From NCBI RefSeq assembly GCF_042242105.1, contig NC_092029.1, forward strand, positions 14,680,885 through 14,744,884: a stretch of 64,000 nucleotides of DNA. Direction: 5' to 3'. Both the position numbers and the translations under genes were made by a program. The stretch comes from Pempheris klunzingeri (Eukaryota; Chordata; Actinopteri; Acropomatiformes; Pempheridae). Every line of letters begins with the position of its first letter. Within the stretch, counting starts at the first letter, position 1. Below the pieces are notes generated by a model that saw only the letters and a list, made by a program, of their open reading frames with translations, was not told the DNA's origin and did no database searches. This document shows, piece after piece, positions 24,901 through 42,552 of this stretch.

Positions 24901-26575
24901 CCCTTAAGATTAAGGTCGTTCTCAAATGTCTCAAATGTTGAGGAAATGGGAGAAAGCACAAAGCACACTTTGAGTCATGAGTTGTGCATTTTACAGTTAA
25001 AATTAGCTAAATTGTTTCATTTTGGAAGCTTATTTCTACATAATATTTATTTGCAAAGTTCTTGCGAGCCTGATTTTCATTACTGCTCCCATTAAACATT
25101 TACTGTTGTTCATGGCTTGGCTGTAAACTGCAATTCACCATGACTAAGATACTGCAAGCACTCATTTCTGAGGGAGCATTTTCTTTTAGTTCTTTATAGT
25201 AATCTTGTCATATTATTAAATCTGACACTATCAGTAGTGAATCCAGGCCTCTGCCTATTTCTAGTGTCTTTGATGCCCAGCTCTCTGGCTCTATCTCTGA
25301 TATGCATCAGCAGCATCGGGAGGCTGTGTTACATTATGAGGAAAATCATCCAGAAAACATGTAAAAACCAATTATTGCGTATTTAAACAATAGGAAGGTC
25401 AGGGAATGCACCATATTTCTCCACTTTGTTGTATACCATGTGCTATTATGACTGCAAATTTGACTTGTTTCAATGGGAAGATGTCGAGATGAGATGACTT
25501 TAATTAAAATAGCTTATGCTTGTCAGTAACAGTTGATCGCTAGGCACTTAAATAAAGAGGTAGGCTGAATACAAATATTGCCAAATGCGAAATTAAATGG
25601 ATCTTTGAGGTTTTAAACTGGCTGAACTGACGCTGATCTATTAATATTATGGTGAGGTTTATTACAATGTAGTTGGTCGTTTTACAAAATAAATGTACAG
25701 TTTGTAGTAATTAAGAGACAGCTAAAAGTGTTGTTGATTCAGTTTGAAGTTCTCATGGCCTTTAGCCCACCTATGCTAAATTATTCATCGACTGTGTTGC
25801 TATATTTAGTGAGCCAGGAAGTGTACAGTCATTGCAACCAAGCCGATTTCAGTTAACTTGATATCCCAGCATCTTTTTATACTCTGGAAATGTGTTTCTT
25901 TTTAATAGGATTTGCATGAGTGTTGACTTTGAATGAACAGATTTAACCCACCCATATTAAAAACATGCAAATGTTTAGATTTGGGATTAGATTTTGAGTT
26001 CCCTTAAGTCATGTATTTTATCTCTGCAAAACTAGATAGTCTTGTTCAATATGCTTTGACAAGGAGGCTGATATTTTTGCATTTTCCATCATAATTCACA
26101 CGACTCACGCGATGTTCATTTCTCATTCAATTATTATATTCTTTTCTTGGCAATTTCTTAGGCTACTGCTGAGTCAATTAGGCTTCAAATACTAGAACAT
26201 GTTACTCATGTCCTTGTAAATTGCCTGTGACTAAGATCTACGACTACAGCATTTACAGTAGGACATGACTCCTCTTGGTATTCCTTGGTTATTTGACTCT
26301 TGTTCTTATGAACGCTGTAGGACAGTATGTGACACTTTTCCCTGACTTGTTGACTCTACTGAACAGAGCTACCCAGATATTCTCTGTTTTCTGTTTGTCT
26401 GAGGCTACAGTATCTTTAGAAACTTGAACAAATCCTTGCTTGGTAACTTGCAGCTGACCGAGTTACACCTGTTGCAAAAGGGAGACGTCAATAATAGCCC
26501 AACCCTGGTGTGAGGAGGTTTCTCGTTCTGTTCCTGTACAATATTCCTTGCTCAGATAAGTCTGGCCACTTTGGG
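21947..26575. other. Spacer with the 3' ends of tcte1 and tmem151b
   Basis: AT-rich, no recognisable coding exon. The two genes converge here, so both 3' UTRs lie inside; tmem151b genes often have long 3' UTRs, and TTTATT near 22961 is one possible minus-strand poly(A) signal. The only element I recognise is the repeat at 23553-23850. Confidence 0.55.
23553..23850 (-). repeat. Interspersed repeat family C, copy 1
   Basis: Read on the minus strand it runs ACATTTTGGGA...TACGCTTATT...TTAGATGAG...TTAGCTTAGCATAAAGACT...ACCTCTAAAGCTCACT. The same order occurs on the plus strand at 51764-51880. I recognise it as a very common non-coding repeat of percomorph fish, though I cannot name its class. Confidence 0.6.
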
Positions 26576-30903
<4,328 letters not shown>

Positions 30904-31320
30904 GATGACAACGGTGCAAAAACCGGGGCATGGATCTCCTTACGGGACGAGGGGGGGTTTCCAAATCAGACACAAACATAAAGACACGCAAAGCCCCTCT
31001 GAGCATCATCCAAAAGTCCGGCCGGAGCCCACATGGAAACGCTCAAAAGACGCATCATCCCAGCGTGTTCCAGGTGGGCAGACGTCGCTGGGTGTCGCCT
31101 ATGGGAATCCGGTCATTGTGCCGCGGAAGACGCGCAAAATAGGCTGAGACTCCCTCCCACGATGGATGCTGGTGGAGACTGCTGCGAGGGATGCAGCGTC
31201 AGGGGAGTCGGCTCCTCTCCCTGCAGGCTGTGCCCATGGCAGCCAGTGAGGCTGTGGAGCAGGACAAAGACGACAGGCAGCGGCACGTGTGAGCAGCCAC
31301 CCCGACACCACAATGTAAAT
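30904..31320 (-). promoter_or_regulatory. GC-rich 5' region of tmem151b
   Basis: CpG-containing sequence just upstream of the tmem151b ATG, in contrast with the AT-rich flanks, so most likely the promoter and 5' UTR. It ends at a CA microsatellite. No TATA box was picked out. Confidence 0.5.
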
Positions 31321-31322
31321 AA

Positions 31323-31368
31323 CACGCACACACGCACACACACACACGTACACACACACACACACACA
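31323..31368 (+). repeat. CA microsatellite
   Basis: Imperfect (CA)n with single G interruptions, bordering the tmem151b promoter region. Confidence 0.9.
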
Positions 31369-34300
31369 TTCAAGTAAATCCCAACAGGACACAGGGGCGG
31401 TGCTGCAAAGAGGAACCCACCCCCTGCACCTTTATTAGCTGCATGACCTTGTCTGTATGGAGAAAATATGATAATAATATCCCCTTTAAGAAACATATTC
31501 ATCAGTCTGAGAGTGTGAATAGGTCCATGTTTGGTGTTTTATGCCATTATAGATGGAAACTACATTTAACTGCATGTTAAATTCACCATTGAGCTCCACA
31601 GACGCTCTATATAGGGGGAAAACAATGTAATGCATGGAGTACGATTTTGCAGTGTTCATGTTGAGGCTGTGTCAAAAAATGTTTGAGTCAATAGTTTTTG
31701 TATTATTGTGCCAAATGGTATTAGAATACATTTTTAGTATATAATTCTAAGCACATAATTTACAGTGAGAAGTAAAATGCAGAGAAAAAAAACGATGAAG
31801 CCTGATGATGTTTGTTTGAGTATGATTGCTTCATGAAGTGGTTTATGCTTTTCTTAAATTCCTAAATTGAATTCATTCATTTTTATTTTCCCATTCATAA
31901 ACTGTATTTGTAGGACACTGTGTTCTGTTTTCTGCACTTTATTCTCATAAACACTGATTAATCTCTGTATATTCTGTACTGACAGAGCTTAAACATTTTA
32001 CACACAAGATCTCAACACAAAAACAGACTTAAAACATATATATGATTACAGACATTGCAAAGCAAAATGTGACACAGTGAAATACAAGAAAGAACTCATA
32101 ATAAGAAGATTAAGAATATAAAGAAGAATATTAGATTCCTGCCAGTTCTATTTCCCTATTTACACAGGAAGCCTTTACCTTACGACCCTGTCACACGAGC
32201 CCACAGTAAGGACATTGGACTATACTGCTGGCATAAAATGGAATAAGTAAACAGAACAGTAGATGATATGAAAACCGATGGCGGCTCTTGGCAGCAGTAA
32301 AGGTTTCTCCCTGACAGCCTCTATTGTTTTATAGACTATATTTATGATGAATGTGGCGGCCTCCGAGCAGAGAGCAGCAGCTGTGTGAGTGAGCCCTCTG
32401 ACGGCCAAACCACAACAAGCATTCACATGATGGTAAAGGAAACAAGAAATGGTAGCTGGGCTATTCCTGAACTTTGGGCAGGTCAAAAAAATGTTTACCT
32501 TAAAGTCTGTGTACATGATTTATCTTTTCCTTGAACAAACACAGGAAGTATTGGACAAATAGGAGCATTTTGTCCCTTATTGACCGAGATAAAGTTCCTG
32601 TTTGAATGTATCACTGGAGCTCCCACACAAGAATGCAAAGAACTATGCATATCGTGGAGTTGTGTAATGGTTGCATGTCAGAGTGCAGACTGACAGTGGC
32701 TCCTGAACAGCAGCACGTAGCGCACATTGCATTGCATTTCCATTTCATCCAGTGAAATAACTGGGCAGGATTTCTCAAGAAAAGGCCTGAAATCCCTTGA
32801 ATAATAAAGTGTTTGTAGTTTCCTTTCCTTTCCAGTGCCAAGCCTGCTACTGTGAGGGTTGGGACTTCCGGTTATGACTTCAGAAAATAAAACTCGCGTG
32901 TTGTTGAGGAATGCAGTTTACTGAAGGGAAATTTAAGGGAGTCACTATCGCTTGTGTTATTTTGAAACTGGACTTGGACTCAAAGTCACAAATGTGAGGA
33001 CTTGAACAAAGAATGAAGAAGACAAAAAACTTACCTCGCATGGCGGCACAGGCAGGACATTTAATTATTAAGTATATGCTTTAAAATTAGGTGGTCTAGG
33101 CTTTGAGAAAAATCACTGATAAGAAAAATCTTAAATGCCATGACAACTTTAACGGCCAACATTTGGCGACTTAAAACATTTACAGTTGACTAGTAATTTA
33201 TTTATGAAGACTTGAGACTTAGATTTGCCCCAAAAAGCTCACAGAACCACATCTGTGTGTTCAGCTCTTTAACTACAAGTTATGCACACAGATTTGTTTT
33301 TTTTTTTTTTTTGGTGACCACGTTGACCATTAGTTAATCAATCTGACATTATTGTTGTTTAAGCACAGGCTGATTTGAGAAGTCTGCACTGCACGACCTC
33401 ACAACAATAGTGTAACTTTGACAAACGCAGACTTGATGTTCACTATGATGGATTAAACAACTCAAGCAACGGCTGGGCAGAGGATTTTAAAAATCCTCAG
33501 GTCATGAGTTTATGGTCTCTAATACTAGTTAGCTGTTCAATTATTTGGTGTATAACTTTTATTTCCTGGCATGAGGGACTAATACAGTACTAAATTACAG
33601 TTTCATACTGTTTAGAAAATTTATGGAAATCAATGAAGAGGGTGTCTCCAACTGATTAGTTGTGATTTGAGGTAATTTTTAGTAAATAAAACAGTGTTTC
33701 TAAACTAAAAGGTCTTTATCAGGTTTCTCCCAGAGCCAGATGATTGTGTGAATCAGGTGTGTGGGAGCAGGGAAACATCTACAACATGCAGGTCAGTGGG
33801 CCCCCAGGGGCAGGACTGGGAAACACTGACCTAAAAAAAACCACTTCTAAACAGTAACCCGCTGAAGCTGTGGTAGTTTTTTCAGTTTTATTTTGAAAAT
33901 CGCACCACTTCCGCCTTGTGTACTGGACCTTGACGTTCTTCCAGTTGAAGTTTGCGTGCACGTGTGTGTGTGTGTGTGTTCGTTCACGCGCACTGGGGAT
34001 TCCCCAGCTTGAAAAACAGCCTTTCACATGTCAGCTCTTCCCTTATCGGCTTTCATTGCTCATATGCTCTCCGCCTGGAGCTCACGCTGTTACCGGATAT
34101 GTAGTCGACGAGCAGCCGCTTCTCTCGTTTTTAGCCCATTTCAGGAAGTCTGGGATGAGCGTACCATGTTTCTAAACCTTTCTGACAAAACTTACAGTCG
34201 ATAAAGTTGAAAACCGAGGGGCTGTTGCCGGCGAGGTAATGTATTGTGTGTCTGTGGCATGAAACGCAGCGGCTCATTCCTCTGGTTTCACAAAGGAGCG

Positions 34301-34451
34301 GTGGTTTCCTCAGGTGTCAGCAGGCTATCCCCGGAGTCCGGCCGGCCACATCACCGAGCACCGAGCGGCGACAACACCCGCTGGTAGCCTTTAAATCCTC
34401 GGGGAAGGAGGGAGGGGGAAACCCAGCCAGGCCACCACCACCACCACCACC
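31369..34451. other. Spacer and nfkbie 5' region
   Basis: Between divergent tmem151b and nfkbie. 31.4-33.9 kb is AT-rich and shows no coding exon. A (GT)n tract is at 33962-33979. 34250-34451 is GC-rich with a G-rich run at 34401-34418 and a CCA repeat directly before the nfkbie ATG, so probably its promoter and leader. Confidence 0.55.
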
Positions 34452-35851
34452 ATGGCGAGCGACGACTGTAGGAAAGATGAGTTGCTGGAGGATAGCCGCA
34501 CAGACTCGGGCATTGAATTGTTTCGCTCCATGCTGAAGTCGGAGGAGCCCCGGGAGCCGAGGGCCGACTTCAGCGGGCCGAGGGACAAGTTCTCCACCGG
34601 GGAGGAGCGCCTGGACTCAGCCTACGGCTCCTCGTCCATCACGGTGGAGAGTCTGTCAGAAATAGTGGGGGACTGCACGCTGTCCAGCGCCAAGGAGGAG
34701 CAAGCACAGATCTCTGAACTCTCAGAACAGGAGGAGAACTTGCTCACAACTATCACTGAAGATGGAGACACGTATGTTTGTGTTTTTTAATTTATCAGTT
34801 TCTTGTGTGACAGTGGGTGTTTTCTGAGCTTGCATGGGTGTCTTCGCTGAAAAGGCCCGCAGATGCATGCTGGTGGGTGAAGTTTAAACAGGGTGCTTTT
34901 GCATTTTAACCTTGTTTCCCCCTAAGAGCTCTTTTTCTCCAATAATGTTTGCTAAGTCTCTCATGAAGTAGTGTGCAGTTTCCCAGACTGATCAAAGTTG
35001 TAAAAAAAAAAGAGGCATTTTATTCTTTTCTTTTATTAGCTCTTCTAGATTTATTTCCCACCCCCCTTTTTCTCTGAGCATAATTATGTTGTATTTAAAT
35101 ACAACAGTCTGGCAGCAGGTGAAGTTTTCTTTAAACGTCTGTGACTTTGCTGGTTGGGGTTGCTTGATCTATAAAATGTCAGAAAATGGTGAAGAAGTCC
35201 ACGGGGACAACTTCAGATGTAAAATCCAAAGATATCCAGTTTAAAATGATATCGAGAAAAGCAGGAAATATCACATTCCAGAGTCTGGAATCGGGTCACA
35301 TTTGGCATTTTTGCTTGAAAACTGACCTTAAATGATTAACAATTCAAAATTCCGTTGCAAATGATGAAGTTAAAACACCCACAATTGGTATTTTTGGAGT
35401 CTGTAAATCACATTTGAGATGCAGTTGTTCCTGTGCTACTGGTTTTGAAGGGGATTTCATAGCAGTGTGATACTGCAGCTTTTTTCTTTTTTAAATTAAC
35501 TTTGTCCTTGTCATGAATGTGGACGGACTCCTGTGAGGCGTCTCTCAGTCAGAAAACAGAAGTGAAACAGAGGCCTGGACTTCCCCATGCAGCACAGACA
35601 AAGCACATGCTGTGAGGCAGCACTGTGGATGGCTTTTGATCCAAGAAACTTGTTGATCAGGATGGGACAGTGTGTGCACATGTTTTTATTGGTGGATCCC
35701 ACAACTCCCTAGCTGCTATCGCTCTTATTTTTTTCTTCTTCTTCTTCCTTCCAGACTAGGCATTTAGAGACATCAGTGGGTTACCTGTCACCGTGGCTGT
35801 TTGCTGCTGTTCAGCTCTCGCTTTGAGTCAATGAAACCACTGCTTTTCGCG

Positions 35852-35888
<37 letters not shown>

Positions 35889-38800
35889 ACTCACTCCGAG
35901 CACCTCGGCCTCCACACACAGCCATATCAGCCCATGTCAAGTGTGACCCGCTCATCTTGTGTTGCAATGTCATCAGTCTGTTTGGACGTTAAAGCTCATG
36001 ACTTCTGCAGCCACTGCTGTGATCCAGCAATTGATGTAGTCATAGCATTGTCAAAGTGTTGTTGTGTCTCTGACCTCTTTTCATTTCCGCTTGCTGATTG
36101 TTGGGTGCTCATGGTTTTATTCTCACACCCTAACTATAGACACCTGGGAGGGGGAAAAAACAACACCTGAAACACTCTTGGCTGCTTGGACTGAGAGACT
36201 CGTGCAAACATTATTTTTCCCCTGTGGGATTTTTGAGCTCTTATTCATTCAAGTCTTACTCAAACCAGGAAGTCCCTTTCACACTGAGACTCACAGGGTT
36301 GGCTAGTTGGCAGATCCATTAATCTGTTGACATTTAACTGGGTCAGTAATCATGGGTCATGAGACACATAATCCGTAACTTTATACCAATGATTTGATAA
36401 TTTATTGATGCATTTATTTCCATTTGTATATTTTAATTGCTCAGTTTTCATCCAGTTCAGTTCAGTGAGGCTGTACACTGGTTCAGTTATACAGTATTTA
36501 GGGCTCCAACTAAGGATTCATCATTCTCCTAATTGATTAACTGTTTAAAGGTAGCATTCAAATTGCTTGGATTGTCTGGAAAAGGGTTCAAAACTCAACA
36601 ATATTCGATTTTAATATAAGATGAGGACAAGCAGCAAATCCTCACATTTCAGAAGCTGGCGCCATCAATTGTTTTTTTGCAAAAAAGTTTATCAATTGTG
36701 AAAATTTCATTTTCTATTTTGAGTGATTAACAGCTGTTAATTTAAACTTTATTCTGCTTAGAAAAATAGGCTTAAGTTAGATTACATTTTTATATCTTTA
36801 CATTAATTTCTTTAAAAATAAATGTGTTCTGGGGGTGAAAAATGCAAAGAAGGTATGGTGGAAGATAACACAAGTACACTTTATTGATCAGTCAGTTAAA
36901 AAGCCCAACTAATATGTCATCCATTGCACTGTAATTGCAGACAGGTGTGTATGTGTTAAATTATTTAGACAATACACTATTATTGGTGTATTTATCTTTT
37001 GGTAATTAAGTAAATTATGTAGTTGCCTTTATCGGTTTTTCTTGGATGCAGTCTAAAATGACAAAAATAACCACTAAACCACTAAAGTAAAGTAATTGAA
37101 GTATTTTGTGAACAGGCAAAACTAACTGTGTAATATTTAACTCTTGATTTGTCATTGACTCGCTCAAAGCAGACAGCTGAATGAAATGTCAGCGCAGTGA
37201 GATTTTGTGGGAACGTTTGATCCCACACTGTCTGTCTCTGAGTGGTTAAATGACATTTATTCTGATGTCAGAAAAACCCATTGCTGATCTTAAAGAGAGC
37301 ACAGTAACTTTACTGACATACATTTTACAGGCTGCAATAGAATGACATCCTCATGCCATTTTGTGGCTAAAAATGAGGTCCAGCCTCCCACATGAAGCCT
37401 GATACTCGAAATTTGAACCAACTTGAGGCCAAACTGACTAGAATCTGTTTAAACCCGTTCACAGAGGAGACCCTCTTTGTGTTGTACTTGTTTAGTCTAA
37501 ATGAAGCGCGAATGCTCTGCTCCATTTCCTGCTTTTTGCACACATTTGTTTGCTGCAGCGTCCCACTCAGGTCTTGAGGTTAGAGTGTTTTTTTTATTTG
37601 ATTTTTGTTTCGTCATTTCCTTTTTAAGTGTTTTAAACTAAAGCCTACAAGGATGCACCTACTGAGGGGTGTTTTTTTTTTTTTTTTTGGAACGTGCCCC
37701 TGCATTTTAACAGCCTGCTATGCTATCTTCTTTAAAAACGGATTGTGTTGCTCAATACCTCAACCACTACTCTTCAGATGAATACTGAGGAAAATTGTGA
37801 GGCAACACTTTCTGTCTCCTGTTGAAATAGTCGTTTTTTTTTTTCCTGTACTACTCAACTCTCTCTTTTTTTTTTTCGATTGCTCAATGTGAAAAAATAA
37901 ACAAGTTTTTGCAAGCATAAATAAAGATATTTATTACTTTTCTCTTCCTCCCCTGTAGAATTCTGCATTTAGCAATCATCCATGAAGACGACTTCATTGC
38001 TCATCAGTTGATACAGCTATTCCCAAAAGAAGTCCTGGACATCCAGAACAATTTATACCAGGTAAGTGCAACGTGGCTCTTTCCACTCCAACGGGCAACC
38101 TGCAGTTTCGACTGGAATTTTTCTATCCAAAGTCACTTCCTCAATCAGTATCTTGATCGTGGAAACTGTGCCATATTTTATATCTCTGTACTTCCAGAGA
38201 AGCGTTGTTCCTCTTTATTTGCAGTCCGTCCTCTCTGAGGGACGTCACTGTGGGTGGTTCCAGTGTTAGCTCATGAGGGACTCTGAATGGAAACCCCCCT
38301 CCTCTACCTCCTGTAGAAATAGAACCACAGGGAGTCGTGGAGTTGTATCCTTGTGTGGATGTGGGTGGAGGAATTGTTCCAGTCCATCAAGACGCAGAGC
38401 AAACGGACAGAACATCTGACATTAAGACTCAGCAGTTGACGCAGTGACTCAGTTAGACCCGAGTCCATTTTGGTCGCTTAATTTACTCTCAGTAGTCATT
38501 CTAAGACCTCGTATTTGGAGATATTGGCAACAAGAATTCTGCTTCACTCCTTAAATGAAAATCCACCCTCAGACATTTGCACACTGATTTAACAAAAACA
38601 GGCAGTGATTCATTTTTTTTTGCACATATGCAGTGCAGCCTTTGTGATTTAGAAATGATATTTTGAAGCCATCATAGATAAGAGGCTCAGGTATCAAATT
38701 CTTCACCTACTGTTGCCTCAATAGACCAGAATGCGGTGCAACCACAAGACTTGTTTGTATTGGACTGAAGGTGCAACTCTCACTTTGTCCGCTGGAATAG

Positions 38801-41690
38801 CTCTCTGCTGGTCTCTTTATTCATGGATCTAACCAACAGCTGAAAGCAACAGGTACAAGCCTGTTCTCTGGGATGTGGGAAGTGCACAAAAACAACGACT
38901 GAAGTAGAAGTGGCAGGGTTGAAGGACAGTTTCTATAAAAAAAAATATATTGATTTTAATTAAGGATGCCGCCAACTTATTTTTATAGTAAAATATTTTT
39001 TTAAAACATTTTTTTCAATCAATCACTATGTGTAAAATATCAGGAAATATTGGGATGTCTTCAAAATGTTTGTTTTTTGTTCAACTGACAGTTAAACATA
39101 CAAGGATATTAAATTTGATGTCCTATTAATCAGAAGAAAACAGCAAATCATCGCATTTAAGAAGCTAGAACTAGTAAATGTTTGGTATTTGTACTTTATA
39201 AATGACTCGAGTGTGAAAAATAAAAAAATTCTGGCATGCTCTGGTTATAATGAAGAACTGCTATTTAATTTGACGTGAGACATGCAGTCTTGATTGCGTT
39301 CCACCGCCTTCTTCTTCTGTGACCCTCAGAGCCCGTTGCACCTGGCCACCTACCTGAACCTGACGGATGTGGTGAAAAGCCTGGTGGAGAAGGGGGCCAG
39401 CCTGAAGCTGCAGGACCAGGACGGGAACACAGCGCTCCATGTGGCCTGCCAGCATGGGCAGACGGAGTGCGCCACCGAGATGACCAGAGAGGTTTCCCCC
39501 AGCAAGCTCGCGCCGGTCCTCGAAACCCAGAACTGGAGAGGTACGCAAAAAGCTTTTCATGCGTCTGCGTTACCGGTGTGAGCATGTATCAGTTATTATT
39601 CTGGTCCCACACTTTTGTTCACAAGTAGAAACAGTTGCAAGGGTAGCACAGGTTAGGGGGTTGGCAAAACTCCTCATGATCTCAGTTTGATGCTGTCATG
39701 TGAAAAATGCATTTGTCACTTTTGAGCACAAAATGAGCCCCATGTTCCATGTTTCAAACAAGATGTGTACTTCCAGGTCTTGCCTGTCTTCACTTGGCTA
39801 CACTGAACAGGCAACATCAGATTATGACGCTCCTGATGAAAAAGGGAGCAGACCTGAATATCCAGGTTAGTCTGTCAAATTACTCCTTACTTTGCTGCAT
39901 CATACGGGCTATTATAGTTTGTTTGTTTTTTTTTTTAATAACTAGGCTCTGCTTCTAAGGATGAATACACATTGAGTCCAACAACCCACAGAATAGAAAA
40001 TTAAAGCTTTTGGGGCTTATTTAATTCAGTTTAAAATTACCCTTTAAATAAGCTTCAGATTGTCCCCAGTTACAAATATTAAGCCTCCACTGCAGCCAGC
40101 TGACCCTGAGTCCGACCTGCTGCTCATAACATTGAAGCGACACATCTTAGATTATCTCTGTCAACACATGTTTGGAAGAAACAGACTGAAGGAGAGGGTG
40201 AGAAAACATCGGTTTGTAATCAGGTTTAATTAGTCTCTGAGTAGGGTTGCCCCGCAGTATCCCTTCATTTGATCCAGTAATGTTCCAGTATTTATAATCA
40301 AGCTTATCCTTTTTAAACTGTTTACTGCGCCAGGCCTTATGTTGTGTTCCTGTCTATAAATCTGCTGCACCTGTGCAAGGCTGATAGTGATATGAGCTGA
40401 GCCCAGGGCTTCCTGCAGGATTCATGGAGACATAATTAGATTTGAGACATGATTAGGCTCAGCTGGCCAGCCACTCTTAACTTTCTATTGATGGAAAGGA
40501 ACATGGCAGTCAGTCCAGAAACTACCCCAGACATTCCTCTCAGTTTAAATCACCAGCCAAACATATCACTCCATCTCACGTCTTTGTTGTTGTTGTTGTT
40601 ATTATTATTATTATTATTATGCAACTTGCTGCATAATTTATCCAAGCTTGAGGAATGTGCAATTAAGAGAAATATGTACATACTTACCAAAAGATATACA
40701 CCTAACAACAATTAAACAATGATTAAATTGTGACATGTTTAGTGGCGTTTAGCTCTCGAATTTCTCACGACCATTTTCCATCCACACCCACTGGCAGGAA
40801 GGAACCAGCGGCAAAACGGCTCTTCACCTCGCCGTCGAGCTGCACGACATCACATCAGTGAAGCTGCTGCTCAGCAGAGGAGCCAATGTGGACACTGCCA
40901 TGTTCAACGGCTGCACGCCCCTGCATCTCGCGGTGGGAAGACAGGACGCCTCCATCGCCAACCTCCTCTGCCAGTCTGGTGCTGACACAATGCTGCGAAA
41001 CATGGAGGACGAAACGGCGCTGGATCTGGCTGACGGCAATGATGATGTAAGTTACTGTTGATTGGCAGTTACAGGTACACCAACGGAAACTGCTGCCTTG
41101 CCATAGAACTCCATTGTTTTCCAATCACTATTTAAAAGTAAATAAACATGGGTGCTGTAATTTATTTTGAGTCAATCCTACAAACACCATTCTGCTTCCA
41201 TAGATCCTCACATTAAATTTGTATTAATCCGCAGCTAAAAATAGTCCCCAGCAAATGCAATATTTCTTCCACTTTGAATGATATTTGCTAAAACCTACAG
41301 TGCCCAGCTGTTTCAGGAAATGAATGAGCCTTTTAGAAAATGTAACCATATATTTGTTTTTAAAGATGTCGTGACAGAGTAGAAAGAAATGCCTCTGCTC
41401 TCTAACACACATTGTTATCCTTTACTTTTCCATTCTTGATAACGTCAAAATTTTGAGAGCTATAGAGATGAGACCTAAACAGCATTTACTTCCATGACTT
41501 CAAAGCTTGAATAAAAAATACTGGGTGTCAGATATGTTGTTTTTCCCATCACCTGAGAACAGTAATGGCGCATCAGAGAAGGCATCAGTAAAACCAGACT
41601 TTTTGTATCCTTGTCTTTCAGATTCTGGCTCTATTTCCTTTCGATGACATCCAGATCTCCGGGAGGTCGGTGGTTGGTGTGAAGTTTTGA
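34452..41690 (+). CDS. nfkbie: NF-kappa-B inhibitor epsilon (IkB-epsilon)
   Basis: Six coding exons: 34452-34771, 37959-38061, 39330-39540, 39777-39865, 40798-41046 and 41622-41690; 1041 nt, 346 aa. The N-terminal regulatory part holds TDSGIELFRS (18-26 is DSG...S) and LDSAYGSSSI (54-63), the latter matching the DSTYGSSSL I recall in human IkB-epsilon. Ankyrin repeats run from about residue 105 to 330, with TILHLAIIHED, SPLHLATYL, NTALHVACQHG, ACLHLATLN, KTALHLAVEL and TPLHLAVGR. The end LFPFDDIQISGR matches the human LLPFDDLKISGK. IkB proteins mask Rel dimers in the cytoplasm until IKK phosphorylation and SCF-betaTrCP destroy them. The canonical second degron serine is Leu23 here. Intron 1 (3.2 kb) is AT-rich with a CA repeat. 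Confidence 0.95.
35856..35882 (+). repeat. CA microsatellite in nfkbie intron 1
   Basis: Uninterrupted (CA)n followed by short CACA/CTCA variants. Confidence 0.9.
40584..40620 (+). repeat. Compound GTT/ATT microsatellite in nfkbie intron 4
   Basis: A GTT tract runs directly into an ATT tract, a typical compound trinucleotide repeat. Confidence 0.9.
41166..41317 (+). repeat. Interspersed repeat family B, copy 2 (nfkbie intron 5)
   Basis: Same ordered landmarks as 13638-13799 (TTTGAGTCAATCC, ATCCGCAGCTAAAAATAGTC, CAGCTGTTTCAGG), same orientation, similar length. It sits between the last two nfkbie exons. Confidence 0.6.
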
Positions 41691-42546
41691 GTATAGGTTG
41701 TGCATAGGCTGAACAACAATCCTGAAATTATCTCACTGCGGCTGAAAACTTTGATCTAAAAAAACAAAAACAAAACAAAAAAAGCTGTATTTGAGCTATT
41801 TTCATGAAATAGTGCCTTTTTATTTGTAGGAAATTCTGAGTTGATGTGTATTTATCCATTACCTAGACAAATATGCACCATGTAAATTTTACTTCCCTCT
41901 GTCAAAGAGAGCTGAACACTGATTTTAAAAAAAAAAAAAAACATCTATGTTTATGAGTCATTGGCTCAATAATTTTGCTTCTTTTCGCATGCCTCTGGAG
42001 GGGTAGCAACAAAAGCCACCTCAGTGTGAGTGCCAAACTTTCAACTTTTATTAAAGAAAAAAAAATCTACCTCTTTATCTCATTAACCTGGTTTCAATGG
42101 CTTAGAAATGCAACATTCAAATTGCTTCATTTAATGGTTTCTCAAACTTCATCAGTGCTTTGACGGCATTTGCATTTTAATGTTTATATCCCTGAAAACA
42201 TGACCTTTCATTGTAACCACAGAAAGACGCAATCAGAGGCAGGACAAAATTAATGCAGGCCCAAAGAGGCCTGCAGTCCTACACTAAGACAAACTAACGA
42301 CATGCCTGCAATTTGCTAGAAAACTGGTAGTCCATACATAAATATGATATACAACATAAAAACGCAGCTTCATCTTTTTGATTTTTTAGGTTTTTTTTGT
42401 TTGGTTTCTCCTTTTAAGTTGTGAATGTTATTTTTTTTCCCTCTATTTATCACCTCTTATCTTTAATCTGCAGTAAACTGCTACTGTTCCTTGGTGTGTA
42501 ATTACACTGCCCTGTCTAGTTAATGTAAGCAGTTCATTTATTTTAT

Positions 42547-42552
42547 AATAAA
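42547..42552 (+). promoter_or_regulatory. nfkbie poly(A) signal
   Basis: AATAAA about 860 nt after the nfkbie stop codon; the first strong one I see on this strand. Confidence 0.5.
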
